Translations under genes and position numbers: made by a program
From: CAZOIA01 sp964579675
GTDB lineage: Bacteria > Planctomycetota > Phycisphaerae > UBA1845 > PWPN01
Direction: 5' to 3'
Length of the DNA: 19,730 nt
NCBI GenBank assembly: GCA_964579675.1
Contig: CAZOIA010000104.1
Span: 1 to 19,730 of the forward strand
Notes under the pieces: generated by a model
Databases searched by the model: none
What the model was told of the DNA's origin: nothing
Seen by the model: only the letters and a program-made list of their open reading frames with translations
Shown here: positions 6,524 through 13,962 of the stretch, in pieces
Numbering within the stretch: position 1 is the stretch's first letter
Layout of the letters: each line of letters starts with the position of its first letter

Positions 6524-8365
6524 ATGAAGAGAGCGGCAAACCGGACCAGGGCCTTGGTGCGAAGAATCGCGACCGCCCTTGAGGCCGCAAGGATCACGCT
6601 CTGGGCGAGATATGAAAGGATACGTCCACCAGAGCTTGACCATGATTTCCGAGCCGGTCTCTGCAGTCAAGAAAGCCCTTTCACCAAGTTGTTGGCAACG
6701 AACGGCAACGCAGTAGAGGAAGCTGAAAGAGTTCTCGACCAGCGATTCCGGGTTTTCGGGCTGGAAGTCAACGCGAGCGGGGCCGGATTCTCGTGGCATA
6801 AGGACTTCAAAGGCGGCACCGTATATCCGAAGCTGCCTTTTCCGAAAATTCACTCCGTTCCTGACCGGGGGTGTGATCCTGTTATTCCGTGGGAGTTGTC
6901 CCGCCTGCAGTTCGTCCCGACGCTCATTCAGGCCCACCATCTTACCGGTGATCCCCGTTATGCGCAGTTCTTCGAAAGGGTTGCCAACGACTGGATCGAG
7001 GAAAACCCGTATTTGATCGGGATCCACTGGAGGACGGGGATGGATCCGGCAATTCGAGGCATGAACCTCGCCTTCGGGCTGCTTTGTTTCTATGATCACC
7101 TGCGAGACGCGTCTACGCGGTATTCAAAAGTGCTCTGGGCTCACGCGGAACACCTTTACGCAAGGGATTTCCGGCGCCTGAGAAGCCACCGGAATAACCA
7201 TTTTCTCATATCCGCCGTCGGACTGTTGGCCTTGAGCCTGTGTTTCCGCGGCAAAAGGGCGGCGTTTTTTTTTGATACCTCGATGAAGCATTTAGCCCGT
7301 GAAATCGCCAGGCAGTTCAGGCCCGACGGAGGCCACTTTGAATCAGCCGTCCATTATCATCAACTATCGCTGGAGGCGGTCCTCGTGGCGGCATGTTTTC
7401 TCTCGGTGAAACGTTTGGCCCATTCGCCCTCGAGCAGGCAATGTTGTTTCTCCAGGGAAGTCCAGGACAGAATCGCCAAATCCGTCATGCTGGTTTCCGA
7501 CTACATGAACGCTTTCGGCCGGTCTCCGCAGTTCGGGGACAGCGACGACGGGCGGATTCTCATCTTCAAGGATTACTACAGTTGGAAACCGGTCGATCAC
7601 CGGTTCATTGGAGAACTGAGCACAGTTGCGTTTCCTGAGATAGACCTTCATTCTGACGAGATTATCAACCACGTTTACCGGGACTCCGGCTACGGCTTCT
7701 TCAGAAGCGACGCCTACGGCGTCTGTCTGAATGCAAGCCCGGTGGGGGAGGACGGCGGGCACAACCACAACGACAAGGCCAGCTTCGTTCTTCAGGTCGG
7801 AGGCAATCCGGTCCTCATTGATTCGGGAACCTACTGCTACTCACCCGATCTCCGGGCGCGATTCGCACACAGACGGACCAGGGCGCACAATGTGGTCATG
7901 GTTGACGGCCGGGAGCAGGCGGAGATCAATCCCGCACGGGTCTTCGACCGGCCGGAGGGGACCGAAGCCCGGATTCGCTACGAGATGTGCGGCGCCCTCC
8001 CGACTTGGACCATGGAGCACGACGGTTACCGCCGTTTCCAGGAACTTGGGGGGCTCAGAAGAATTGTTCGATGCGCTCCCCGGCGAGTGGATATTGAAGA
8101 GCATATTGAAGGGCAAGGGGAGCACACAGTCGAGGTTGTGTTCAATCTTCACCCGCGGATTCGCTGTGATGTTCAGACTGATGAGGTCCGTTGCGTCTTG
8201 GAAGACAAGCTACTGTGCCGGCTGGAGATACCGGATGGGTTCCGCGTCCATCGGGAAAGGGCCAGTTATTCATCCGCCTACACGGAAAGAGAGGCGCATG
8301 ACGTTATCGTGCTCTCCCGTCGTGCGCTTCTGCCGCTGATCATTCGCCATTCCGTTCACGTTTAG
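6524..8365 (+). CDS. Heparinase II/III family polysaccharide lyase-like protein
   Basis: A 613-residue protein with the two-part architecture of heparinase II/III and related uronate lyases. An N-terminal all-alpha toroid spans roughly residues 60-360; a C-terminal beta-sandwich (Heparinase_II_III) begins near SGYGFFRSDAYG at 388-399. Candidate catalytic residues are present: N225/H226 in RNNHFLI, Y278 in ESAVHYHQ and H413/H415 in GHNHNDKASF. In characterised enzymes comparable His/Tyr residues act as base and acid in beta-elimination at uronic acids. The N-terminus is strongly basic with no hydrophobic core, so no signal peptide is evident. Proteins of this family recur inside bacterial polysaccharide biosynthesis loci, where they may modify rather than degrade the polymer. 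The substrate is unknown. A run of nine T at 7265-7273 encodes three Phe. Confidence 0.87.
   Translation: MKRAANRTRALVRRIATALEAARITLWARYERIRPPELDHDFRAGLCSQESPFTKLLATNGNAVEEAERVLDQRFRVFGLEVNASGAGFSWHKDFKGGTVYPKLPFPKIHSVPDRGCDPVIPWELSRLQFVPTLIQAHHLTGDPRYAQFFERVANDWIEENPYLIGIHWRTGMDPAIRGMNLAFGLLCFYDHLRDASTRYSKVLWAHAEHLYARDFRRLRSHRNNHFLISAVGLLALSLCFRGKRAAFFFDTSMKHLAREIARQFRPDGGHFESAVHYHQLSLEAVLVAACFLSVKRLAHSPSSRQCCFSREVQDRIAKSVMLVSDYMNAFGRSPQFGDSDDGRILIFKDYYSWKPVDHRFIGELSTVAFPEIDLHSDEIINHVYRDSGYGFFRSDAYGVCLNASPVGEDGGHNHNDKASFVLQVGGNPVLIDSGTYCYSPDLRARFAHRRTRAHNVVMVDGREQAEINPARVFDRPEGTEARIRYEMCGALPTWTMEHDGYRRFQELGGLRRIVRCAPRRVDIEEHIEGQGEHTVEVVFNLHPRIRCDVQTDEVRCVLEDKLLCRLEIPDGFRVHRERASYSSAYTEREAHDVIVLSRRALLPLIIRHSVHV
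7265..7273 (+). repeat. Homopolymer T9 inside the heparinase-like gene
   Basis: Nine consecutive T occupy exactly three TTT codons (Phe248-250 of the protein) in a gene that otherwise often uses GC-ending codons. Such tracts can slip during replication, transcription or translation. A one-base change here would break the protein before its beta-sandwich domain. Confidence 0.9.
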
Positions 8366-8409
8366 TCGCCATTCGATCGTCCCGCCTGTTCAGCATAGGA
8401 TTGCGGGGC

Positions 8410-8426
8410 GATTCTGCTTGAGAATC
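8410..8426 (+). other. Short perfect hairpin upstream of the flippase gene
   Basis: GATTCT (8410-8415) pairs perfectly with AGAATC (8421-8426) around the 5-base loop GCTTG. It sits ~19 bp before the chosen GTG start and removes the rationale for the TTG at 8418, which lies in the loop. No U-tract follows, so it is unlikely to terminate transcription. It may be chance. Confidence 0.3.
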
Positions 8427-8444
8427 ACCTGGAGCGTAGCCCCT

Positions 8445-10046
8445 GTGAGACAGGAGCGCGCTGTCGGCGAGCAAAACTTCGTGGTTACTGATCCGGAGAC
8501 CCCCGCGCCAACCGTCAAGAAGGGTTCCAGCCGCTTTCTTGCTAATGTATTGGCTTTGAGCGGCGGCGTCTTCGTCGCCCAGTCGGTGAGAATCCTCTCC
8601 GCACCGATCAGATCGCGATTGTTTGAGCCGGACGCCTTCGGCCTGGCTGCGGTGTTCTTTGCCGTGGTCTCGCTGCTCTCGCTAGGTGGCTGCCTGATGT
8701 ATCAGCTCGTGATAGTGCTTCCGAAGCGCGACGAGGACGCAGCCAACGTCTTTGGACTGTGCTACGTCGTGGTCGCTGCAGTGGGCGCGCTATTGGCGCT
8801 GGTCATTGGCATCTGGGGGTCAGCGCTTCTGGAAGTGTTGGGCATGCCTGAGTTGAAGTCATGGAAGTGGCTCATTGTACCGGGCTTCTTCTTTGCGAGC
8901 ACGGCGCTGCCGCTAAGGTATTGGAACACGCGCCACAAGTTCTTCAAGAGACTAGCGGCTGTTCGCATCGAATCGGCCCTGGTGGTTGCGCTGGTGGCCC
9001 TGGGGCTCGGGTTCTCAGGGTTCACCAGCGGTTCCCATTTGATCCTGGCAGGAATCCTGGGCTTGTTTGTCACGACGGGGGTCCTGGGATGGAGTTTCCT
9101 CCGGTACGACTTGGCCTTTGTGCTCAAGAACTGTGCGATCGTCGGCATGTGGAGGATGGCCAGCAACTACAAGAAATTCCCACTCATCCTTTTGTGGTCA
9201 TCCATGGTGATCGAGGCGTCGAAGCGAGTTCCAACCGTGCTGCTCGCCAGTTTTTTCGGAATGGGGGTTACGGGCCTATACTCTCTCGCGCAAGGTTTGA
9301 TCCATCTTCCCATGGGCCTGTTTTCCGCAGCCATTGCACAAGTGTTCTTCCAACGTGCCGGTGCCATGAGAGCCTCGGGCGGCGATTTGGCCTGGCTTCT
9401 GGAAAACGTCAGCAAACGACTTATCACCATAGGGCTGTTACCTGTAGTAATCGTCGGCCTGGCCGGCCCTGACATCTTCAGGCTGGCATTGGGCGAGCGG
9501 TGGACGGAGGCTGGATTATACGCGAGCTTGCTGACGTTTGGGCTACTCGGTTCATTCCTGGGTGCAGCCCTGAGCCAGCTGCTTATCGTCCTGGAGTGTC
9601 AAGGTATCGCCCTGGTCATGTACGTAGCTGCTCTTGTTGCCCGCGTGGGAGCGCTGGCCCTCGGCGGACTTGTCTTTCGTAACGTCACCTTGACGCTACT
9701 TATGTTCAGCCTCGTCGGCCTCCTGCTTGGCATATGTCAGCTTACGATCTGTACGCGCCTGACCAATGCGAACATTGCCGCCATCGCCCGGCATTTCGCA
9801 CGTCAGGTCTTGTACATCATTCCGAGTGCGGCGATCATCATCGGTACCAGTTGGGTGCTGGGTCTATCGCAGATATACGTGGTCTTGGCTTCGGTATCGG
9901 CGGTTATTCCCTACGCCTTGTTGGTCTTGCGGAGCGATGATGAGCTGAAAGGGGCGTTCCTCAAAATCACAGGCAAGATGAACCGGTTAACGCGGAAGGC
10001 AGGGCGGTTATTGGCAGTCCGTAGCAGGGGAAACAGCAGTCAGTAA
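8445..10046 (+). CDS. wzx: Wzx-type oligosaccharide flippase (MOP/PST superfamily)
   Basis: A 533-residue polytopic membrane protein with about 12-14 hydrophobic segments separated by short charged loops, typical in length and layout for polysaccharide transporters. The N-terminal part includes FLANVLALSGGVFVAQ and a DAFGLAAVFFAVVSLLS segment, where the family usually has 'xxyGxxxxxxxxxxxxx'. It would flip the undecaprenyl-linked repeat unit across the inner membrane for polymerisation. The C-terminal ~35 residues are basic and probably cytoplasmic. The start is uncertain: GTG 8445 has GGAG at 8431-8434; TTG 8418 lies in a hairpin loop, and GTG 8481 lacks a well-spaced ribosome site. The gene symbol denotes the functional class only. 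It fits with the Wzy-like protein at 13963-15324 in a Wzx/Wzy-dependent pathway. Confidence 0.88.
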   Translation: MRQERAVGEQNFVVTDPETPAPTVKKGSSRFLANVLALSGGVFVAQSVRILSAPIRSRLFEPDAFGLAAVFFAVVSLLSLGGCLMYQLVIVLPKRDEDAANVFGLCYVVVAAVGALLALVIGIWGSALLEVLGMPELKSWKWLIVPGFFFASTALPLRYWNTRHKFFKRLAAVRIESALVVALVALGLGFSGFTSGSHLILAGILGLFVTTGVLGWSFLRYDLAFVLKNCAIVGMWRMASNYKKFPLILLWSSMVIEASKRVPTVLLASFFGMGVTGLYSLAQGLIHLPMGLFSAAIAQVFFQRAGAMRASGGDLAWLLENVSKRLITIGLLPVVIVGLAGPDIFRLALGERWTEAGLYASLLTFGLLGSFLGAALSQLLIVLECQGIALVMYVAALVARVGALALGGLVFRNVTLTLLMFSLVGLLLGICQLTICTRLTNANIAAIARHFARQVLYIIPSAAIIIGTSWVLGLSQIYVVLASVSAVIPYALLVLRSDDELKGAFLKITGKMNRLTRKAGRLLAVRSRGNSSQ

Positions 10047-10105
10047 CGGGCAGTCAAGCCCGGGAACGGTCAATTCGCCAAAGGGTGTCAGAAGCTGGAT
10101 GGACG

Positions 10106-11485
10106 ATGGTGACGCGGGAAGTGAGTAAAGGCAGGAAAAGGCTGTTAATCGTTACCACGATTTTCCCTCCGTCGCGCCTAGTAGGTGGTCAACGGCCCGC
10201 GCGATTAGCACGGAGTATCCGAGCCTTCGGGTGGGAGCCTTACGTCCTCACTCTGGCATCCCGGTGCCAGCTCATGCCGGATGACAGGCTGGGGAAGGAC
10301 GCGCTGCCCACAACGCACGTGGAGACGGTGCCGTGTTGGAGCTTGTGGCGTCACTCCACGACGTGGTATCAGGCGCGCTCGAGAACTGGGCGGGCGTTCG
10401 CGTGCGCGGCAAGGGCAGCCGCCAAGCTGACGGCACCGTTCCTGCCCGTGGATCATCTATACCCGTGGGCGATTGCGGCGACCCGGGCCGGTGCTTCGCT
10501 GGTGCGCAAGCATCGGATTGATCTGATGTGGGCTACAAGTCCATGGTGGTCGTCGCTGTGTCTGGCCCACCGAATATGGAAGAAGACCGGGATAGCCTAT
10601 GTGCTGGATTTTCGCGACGTGAAACTGGCGGTTGACGTCGAAGGGATGTCGTTTCGTGATCGTCTGAGCCTTAGAATCGAGCGGGCCGCCCTGCGGAAAG
10701 CAGCCGGTATTACCTATGTGGCGCCGGCCCAGGCCGAGGCCCTGAGGCGACGGTATCCGTCGGTGGTCAACACACCGCAGGCGCTCACCTACAATTGGTT
10801 CGAGGCGGCGGAAGCGGCTGCGTGTCCACCTCGAACGTTCGATCACGCGACCATTTTGCACGGCGGGGGCCTGTACAGGGGCACAAGACGGCTCGACGGG
10901 TTCTTGAAAGCTCTGGCCATACTCCGCCGTCCGGGCCCGGCCGGCGCCGGCGACCTCAGGTTTCTGCAGCTCGGTGGGAAGAGTGACCCAACCCATTTGT
11001 CACGTGCCGCGGTGGAGCATGGCTTACAGGAAGTGGTCCAGATCGGCAGTCAGCTCCCGCGAGACGAGTTTCTGTCAGCCTGCCGGGGAGCGAAGATCTT
11101 ACTGCTGGCCGTGGGACACGATACGGCCGTCGTCCAGCATGCGGGTACGATCCCTGCCAAGCTTTACGACTATTTGGCTGCGTGCCGGCCCATCCTGGTC
11201 GTGGGACCTCGCAATTGCGAAGCGGCGAGGATGGTAACACGACTCAACCGAGGCCTGGCAGCGGCGGATGACGCCCCGGATGAGATTGCTGATGCGATTG
11301 AACGTCTGCTGGAGGGACGCGGAGCCTGCCGAAGCCTGGACTTGTCGCTGGAGGGGGTTCGGGAATACGAGGCATCCCATGCCGTCGCGAGAATGACAGA
11401 GTTCTTCGACACGGTGCATGCGAGGGCCTGTACTCAGATGCCCGGGATACATGGATACCGGCCTGAGAAGATGCCCCTGGCATAA
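10106..11485 (+). CDS. Divergent GT-B glycosyltransferase (GT4-like)
   Basis: About 459 residues. An N-terminal Rossmann-like half begins RLLIVTTIFPPSRLVGGQRPARLAR, the glycine-containing acceptor loop expected of GT4 enzymes. A C-terminal half carries ATILHGGGLYRGTRRLDGFLKAL (donor-domain start) and GTIPAKLYDYLAACRPILVVG at 347-367. The classical EX7E pair of GT4 retaining enzymes is not visible at the corresponding place; instead there is the T-x-P-x-K-L-x-[DE]-Y pattern seen in sugar transferases annotated as WbuB/WcaI-like. It would transfer a sugar to the lipid-linked intermediate on the cytoplasmic face. Donor and linkage are unknown. Several starts are possible (GTG 10085, ATG 10106, GTG 10121), all before the conserved region, and none has a strong ribosome site. 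A 246-bp gap follows. Confidence 0.82.
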   Translation: MVTREVSKGRKRLLIVTTIFPPSRLVGGQRPARLARSIRAFGWEPYVLTLASRCQLMPDDRLGKDALPTTHVETVPCWSLWRHSTTWYQARSRTGRAFACAARAAAKLTAPFLPVDHLYPWAIAATRAGASLVRKHRIDLMWATSPWWSSLCLAHRIWKKTGIAYVLDFRDVKLAVDVEGMSFRDRLSLRIERAALRKAAGITYVAPAQAEALRRRYPSVVNTPQALTYNWFEAAEAAACPPRTFDHATILHGGGLYRGTRRLDGFLKALAILRRPGPAGAGDLRFLQLGGKSDPTHLSRAAVEHGLQEVVQIGSQLPRDEFLSACRGAKILLLAVGHDTAVVQHAGTIPAKLYDYLAACRPILVVGPRNCEAARMVTRLNRGLAAADDAPDEIADAIERLLEGRGACRSLDLSLEGVREYEASHAVARMTEFFDTVHARACTQMPGIHGYRPEKMPLA

Positions 11486-11623
11486 GCGGCTCGCGCTGCT
11501 CGCACAGGCAATACCCTACCGCCGTGGCGTTCTTCCGATCGTGTCGTCTGTAATGCGGGCCTTCAGATGGATCACGAGAACCGGAGCGAAGCGGCCGCCG
11601 CCGTAGGCCCTGGTCCGGCACCC

Positions 11624-11661
11624 GCGCCGGCGACAGCGTCTTGGGACATCGCGGCCGGCGC
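11624..11661 (+). other. Inverted repeat with 8-bp arms in the gap before the second sulfotransferase
   Basis: GCGCCGGC at 11624-11631 is perfectly complementary to GCCGGCGC at 11654-11661, separated by 22 bases. It could form a strong GC stem or a protein-binding dyad. There is no T-run after it. GC-only arms are common by chance in this sequence. Confidence 0.35.
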
Positions 11662-11717
11662 AGCGGGTGGGTCGGCAACGCCGGTGACGGCAGAAAGACG
11701 CGTTACTAACTGTCAAT

Positions 11718-11722
11718 AGGAG
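11718..11722 (+). promoter_or_regulatory. Ribosome-binding site deciding the GTG start of the second sulfotransferase
   Basis: AGGAG at 11718-11722 is 9 bp upstream of GTG 11732, and no ATG fits before the P-loop. It overlaps the stop codon (11717-11719) of the open frame that continues from the upstream glycosyltransferase. Confidence 0.7.
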
Positions 11723-11731
11723 CGACACCTA

Positions 11732-12601
11732 GTGGACATTGTCAAACCCATCATGATTATCGGTGTGGGGCGAAGTGGTTCGACGATCTTTCACCAGATC
11801 CTTGCCGAGCACCCCCAACTCGCCTGGATTTCGGGCCTGTGCAGTCGCTTTCCGGGCAATCCGAGTATCATGCGACGCGTATTGAAGGCCGCCGATTACC
11901 CGATCATCGGCGCCACGGTCAGGAAGACCATTTACCCGGGTGAGGCCTATGACCTGTGGGAATACCACTGCAAGGGTTTCAGCGAGCCGTGCCGGGATCT
12001 CGGCCCCGATGACGTCTCTCAACCCGTCAAGAAGCGGCTGCACGACTACTTCTCCAGAATACTGACGCCGGAGAGGCATCGTCTGCTCATCAAGATCACG
12101 GGATGGGCGCGGATCGGCTTCCTCCGCGAGGTGTTTGACGACGCGAAGTTCATCCACATTCTGAGAGACGGGCGGTCCGTGGCACACTCGCTGATGAACG
12201 TGAAGTGGTGGGGCGGGTGGAAAGGCCCTCAGAACTGGCGATGGGGAGAACTGACACCGGCCCAGATGGAAGAGTGGAAGAGGTACGACAAATCCTTTTT
12301 CGCGCTGGCCGCTATCGAGTGGAACATCCTGACGGAAGCGGTCCAGAACGCGAAACGCTACGTCCCCAGTGACGACCTGCTCGAAATAAAGTACGAGGAT
12401 CTCTGCGACGATCCCGTCGGGATGTATCGGAGAGTCGTTGGCTTCTGCGATCTGGACTGGTCGGCGAGCTTTGAGGCGGCCATAAACAATCACACCTTGA
12501 GAAACACCAACTGCAAGCGAACCAGGGATCTGACGGCCAGACAACAGCAAATCCTTGACGAGGTGACCCGCAAACAGCGGGAGGTTCTCGGCTACGTCTG
12601 A
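11732..12601 (+). CDS. PAPS-dependent sulfotransferase family protein (second copy)
   Basis: A 289-residue sulfotransferase. The 5'-phosphosulfate loop is IGVGRSGST at residues 10-18 and the 3'-phosphate motif is IHILRDGRSVAHS at 141-153. Alignment by eye with the protein at 2592-3524 shows shared blocks throughout (KITG.ARIG/KITG.SRIG, MNVKWW/LNVNFW, ALAAIEW/ALAAIQW, YEDL/YEDF), so the two are paralogues of the same subfamily but well diverged. They probably sulfate different positions or sugars of the same polymer. It is shorter, mainly between the P-loop and the central domain. It is flanked by gaps of 246 and 170 bp, so it may have its own promoter or be a later insertion into the locus. 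Confidence 0.9.
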   Translation: MDIVKPIMIIGVGRSGSTIFHQILAEHPQLAWISGLCSRFPGNPSIMRRVLKAADYPIIGATVRKTIYPGEAYDLWEYHCKGFSEPCRDLGPDDVSQPVKKRLHDYFSRILTPERHRLLIKITGWARIGFLREVFDDAKFIHILRDGRSVAHSLMNVKWWGGWKGPQNWRWGELTPAQMEEWKRYDKSFFALAAIEWNILTEAVQNAKRYVPSDDLLEIKYEDLCDDPVGMYRRVVGFCDLDWSASFEAAINNHTLRNTNCKRTRDLTARQQQILDEVTRKQREVLGYV

Positions 12602-12771
12602 GGGCGGAGTCGGCCGCGGACCGGCGCATATACGACCATCGATCACGACGGAAGCGTGAGCGGCCGCACAACAACAGGACAACGTCCGAAGTGCCGCACC
12701 CGTAACCGGGCGCTTTCACGTGAGGATGCTTGTAGAACGTCTGGGGCGAGGACATGTAGGAAACCGCGCTC

Positions 12772-13950
12772 ATGAAACAGAGGAAAATCCGAGTCCTGAA
12801 CGTCCTGGGCTCGTTTATGATCGGCGGCGCGGAGATGCTGGCATTGTCAGTGCTGAAGCGTCATGACCGGACGCAGTTTGAGTTTGGCGTCTGCGCGTTG
12901 AATGACCGCCCGGGGCCGACGCTTGCCGAGCAGTTCGGGGAGCTGGGCATCAAGTGCTACCACCTGGGCCGTCCCCTGCGTAAGTCATGGACGAGTGCCC
13001 CGATCCAGTGTGCGCGATCGCTGATGCAGCTTGCGGCAGGGCTTCGGGACATCGGCCGGCGCTTCCGCCCCGACATCGTTCACGCTCATCTCGCATGGCC
13101 AGGCATTCTCTCGCGCGTGGTCTTCGGCGGCCGCAACGTGAGGCTGGTGTCCACACTTCACAGTCCTGCCGTGGAGGACGGGCTTGCCCGGCGCCTTGCA
13201 GAACGGATCACGACGCATCTGGTCCGGCCGTACGTCGTAGCGTGCTCGGAGACGGTCAGGCAGGCCCATGTCGGCAACGGGATGGTCCCAAGGCAACTCT
13301 GCATCACGATCCCCAACGGCGTGGACACCGATCGATTCGATCCCACCCGCGTCGATCCGCCCGCTGATGACTCCTGGATCAGGCATCCCGATGCACTGCG
13401 CGTGCTTCAGGTCGGGCGTTTGGGACCGGAAAAAGGGTACGACATCACCATCCAGTCCGTCCGCCTGCTGACCGAACGCGGGGTGAACGTGACGGTATAC
13501 GCCGCTGGCCGCGGAAGGCTTCAGGACGCTCTGGCTGATCAGGCCCGCCAAGCAGGCGTGGAGGACCGGATGGTGTTTCTCGGTGCCCGTTCGGATGTGA
13601 AAGCGCTGCTCAAGGCGGCGGACCTGTTCATCATGCCCTCCCGCTGGGAGGGGGTCAGTATCGCTCTGCTCGAGGCCATGTCTATGGAACTCCCGGTCAT
13701 CGCCTCGGCCGCCGGCGGAACGAAAGAGGTCATCGAGGACGGTGTGAGCGGGGTGCTCATCCCTGTGGCGACACCGGCCTTGCTTGCCGATAGGATAATG
13801 ATGCTGGCCAAACAGGCCCCGGAACAGCGCCGCCTCATGGGCCGACGGGCCCGTCAGCGCGTGCTGGAGCATTACTCCCTTCGGCGTCAGGTGGCGAGAC
13901 TGGAGGACTTCTACCGGGAGTTGGCCGGACGCACGAGTTCCATGACCTGA
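12772..13950 (+). CDS. Glycosyltransferase family 4 protein
   Basis: A 392-residue GT-B glycosyltransferase. The N-terminal domain begins VLNVLGSFMIGGAEMLALSV with the GGAE acceptor loop, and contains DIVHAHLAWPGI at 101-112. The linker IPNGVDTDRF at 180-189 leads to the donor domain VGRLGPEKGYD. The EX7E motif is E293/E301 in WEGVSIALLEAM, expected to bind the nucleotide-sugar donor. It would add one sugar, with retention, to the lipid-linked repeat. ATG 12772 has AGGAA at 12758-12762, 9 bp upstream. The polymerase gene starts 12 bp after its stop, indicating tight coupling. Donor specificity cannot be read from sequence. Confidence 0.92.
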   Translation: MKQRKIRVLNVLGSFMIGGAEMLALSVLKRHDRTQFEFGVCALNDRPGPTLAEQFGELGIKCYHLGRPLRKSWTSAPIQCARSLMQLAAGLRDIGRRFRPDIVHAHLAWPGILSRVVFGGRNVRLVSTLHSPAVEDGLARRLAERITTHLVRPYVVACSETVRQAHVGNGMVPRQLCITIPNGVDTDRFDPTRVDPPADDSWIRHPDALRVLQVGRLGPEKGYDITIQSVRLLTERGVNVTVYAAGRGRLQDALADQARQAGVEDRMVFLGARSDVKALLKAADLFIMPSRWEGVSIALLEAMSMELPVIASAAGGTKEVIEDGVSGVLIPVATPALLADRIMMLAKQAPEQRRLMGRRARQRVLEHYSLRRQVARLEDFYRELAGRTSSMT

Positions 13951-13962
13951 CGGGCGAGGGCC

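Noticed and set aside
12602..12771. Possible small gene or promoter in the 170-bp gap before a GT4 gene
   Set aside because: The only small frame (from an ATG near 12726) runs out of phase into the GT4 gene, and no -35/-10 pair with proper spacing is convincing.
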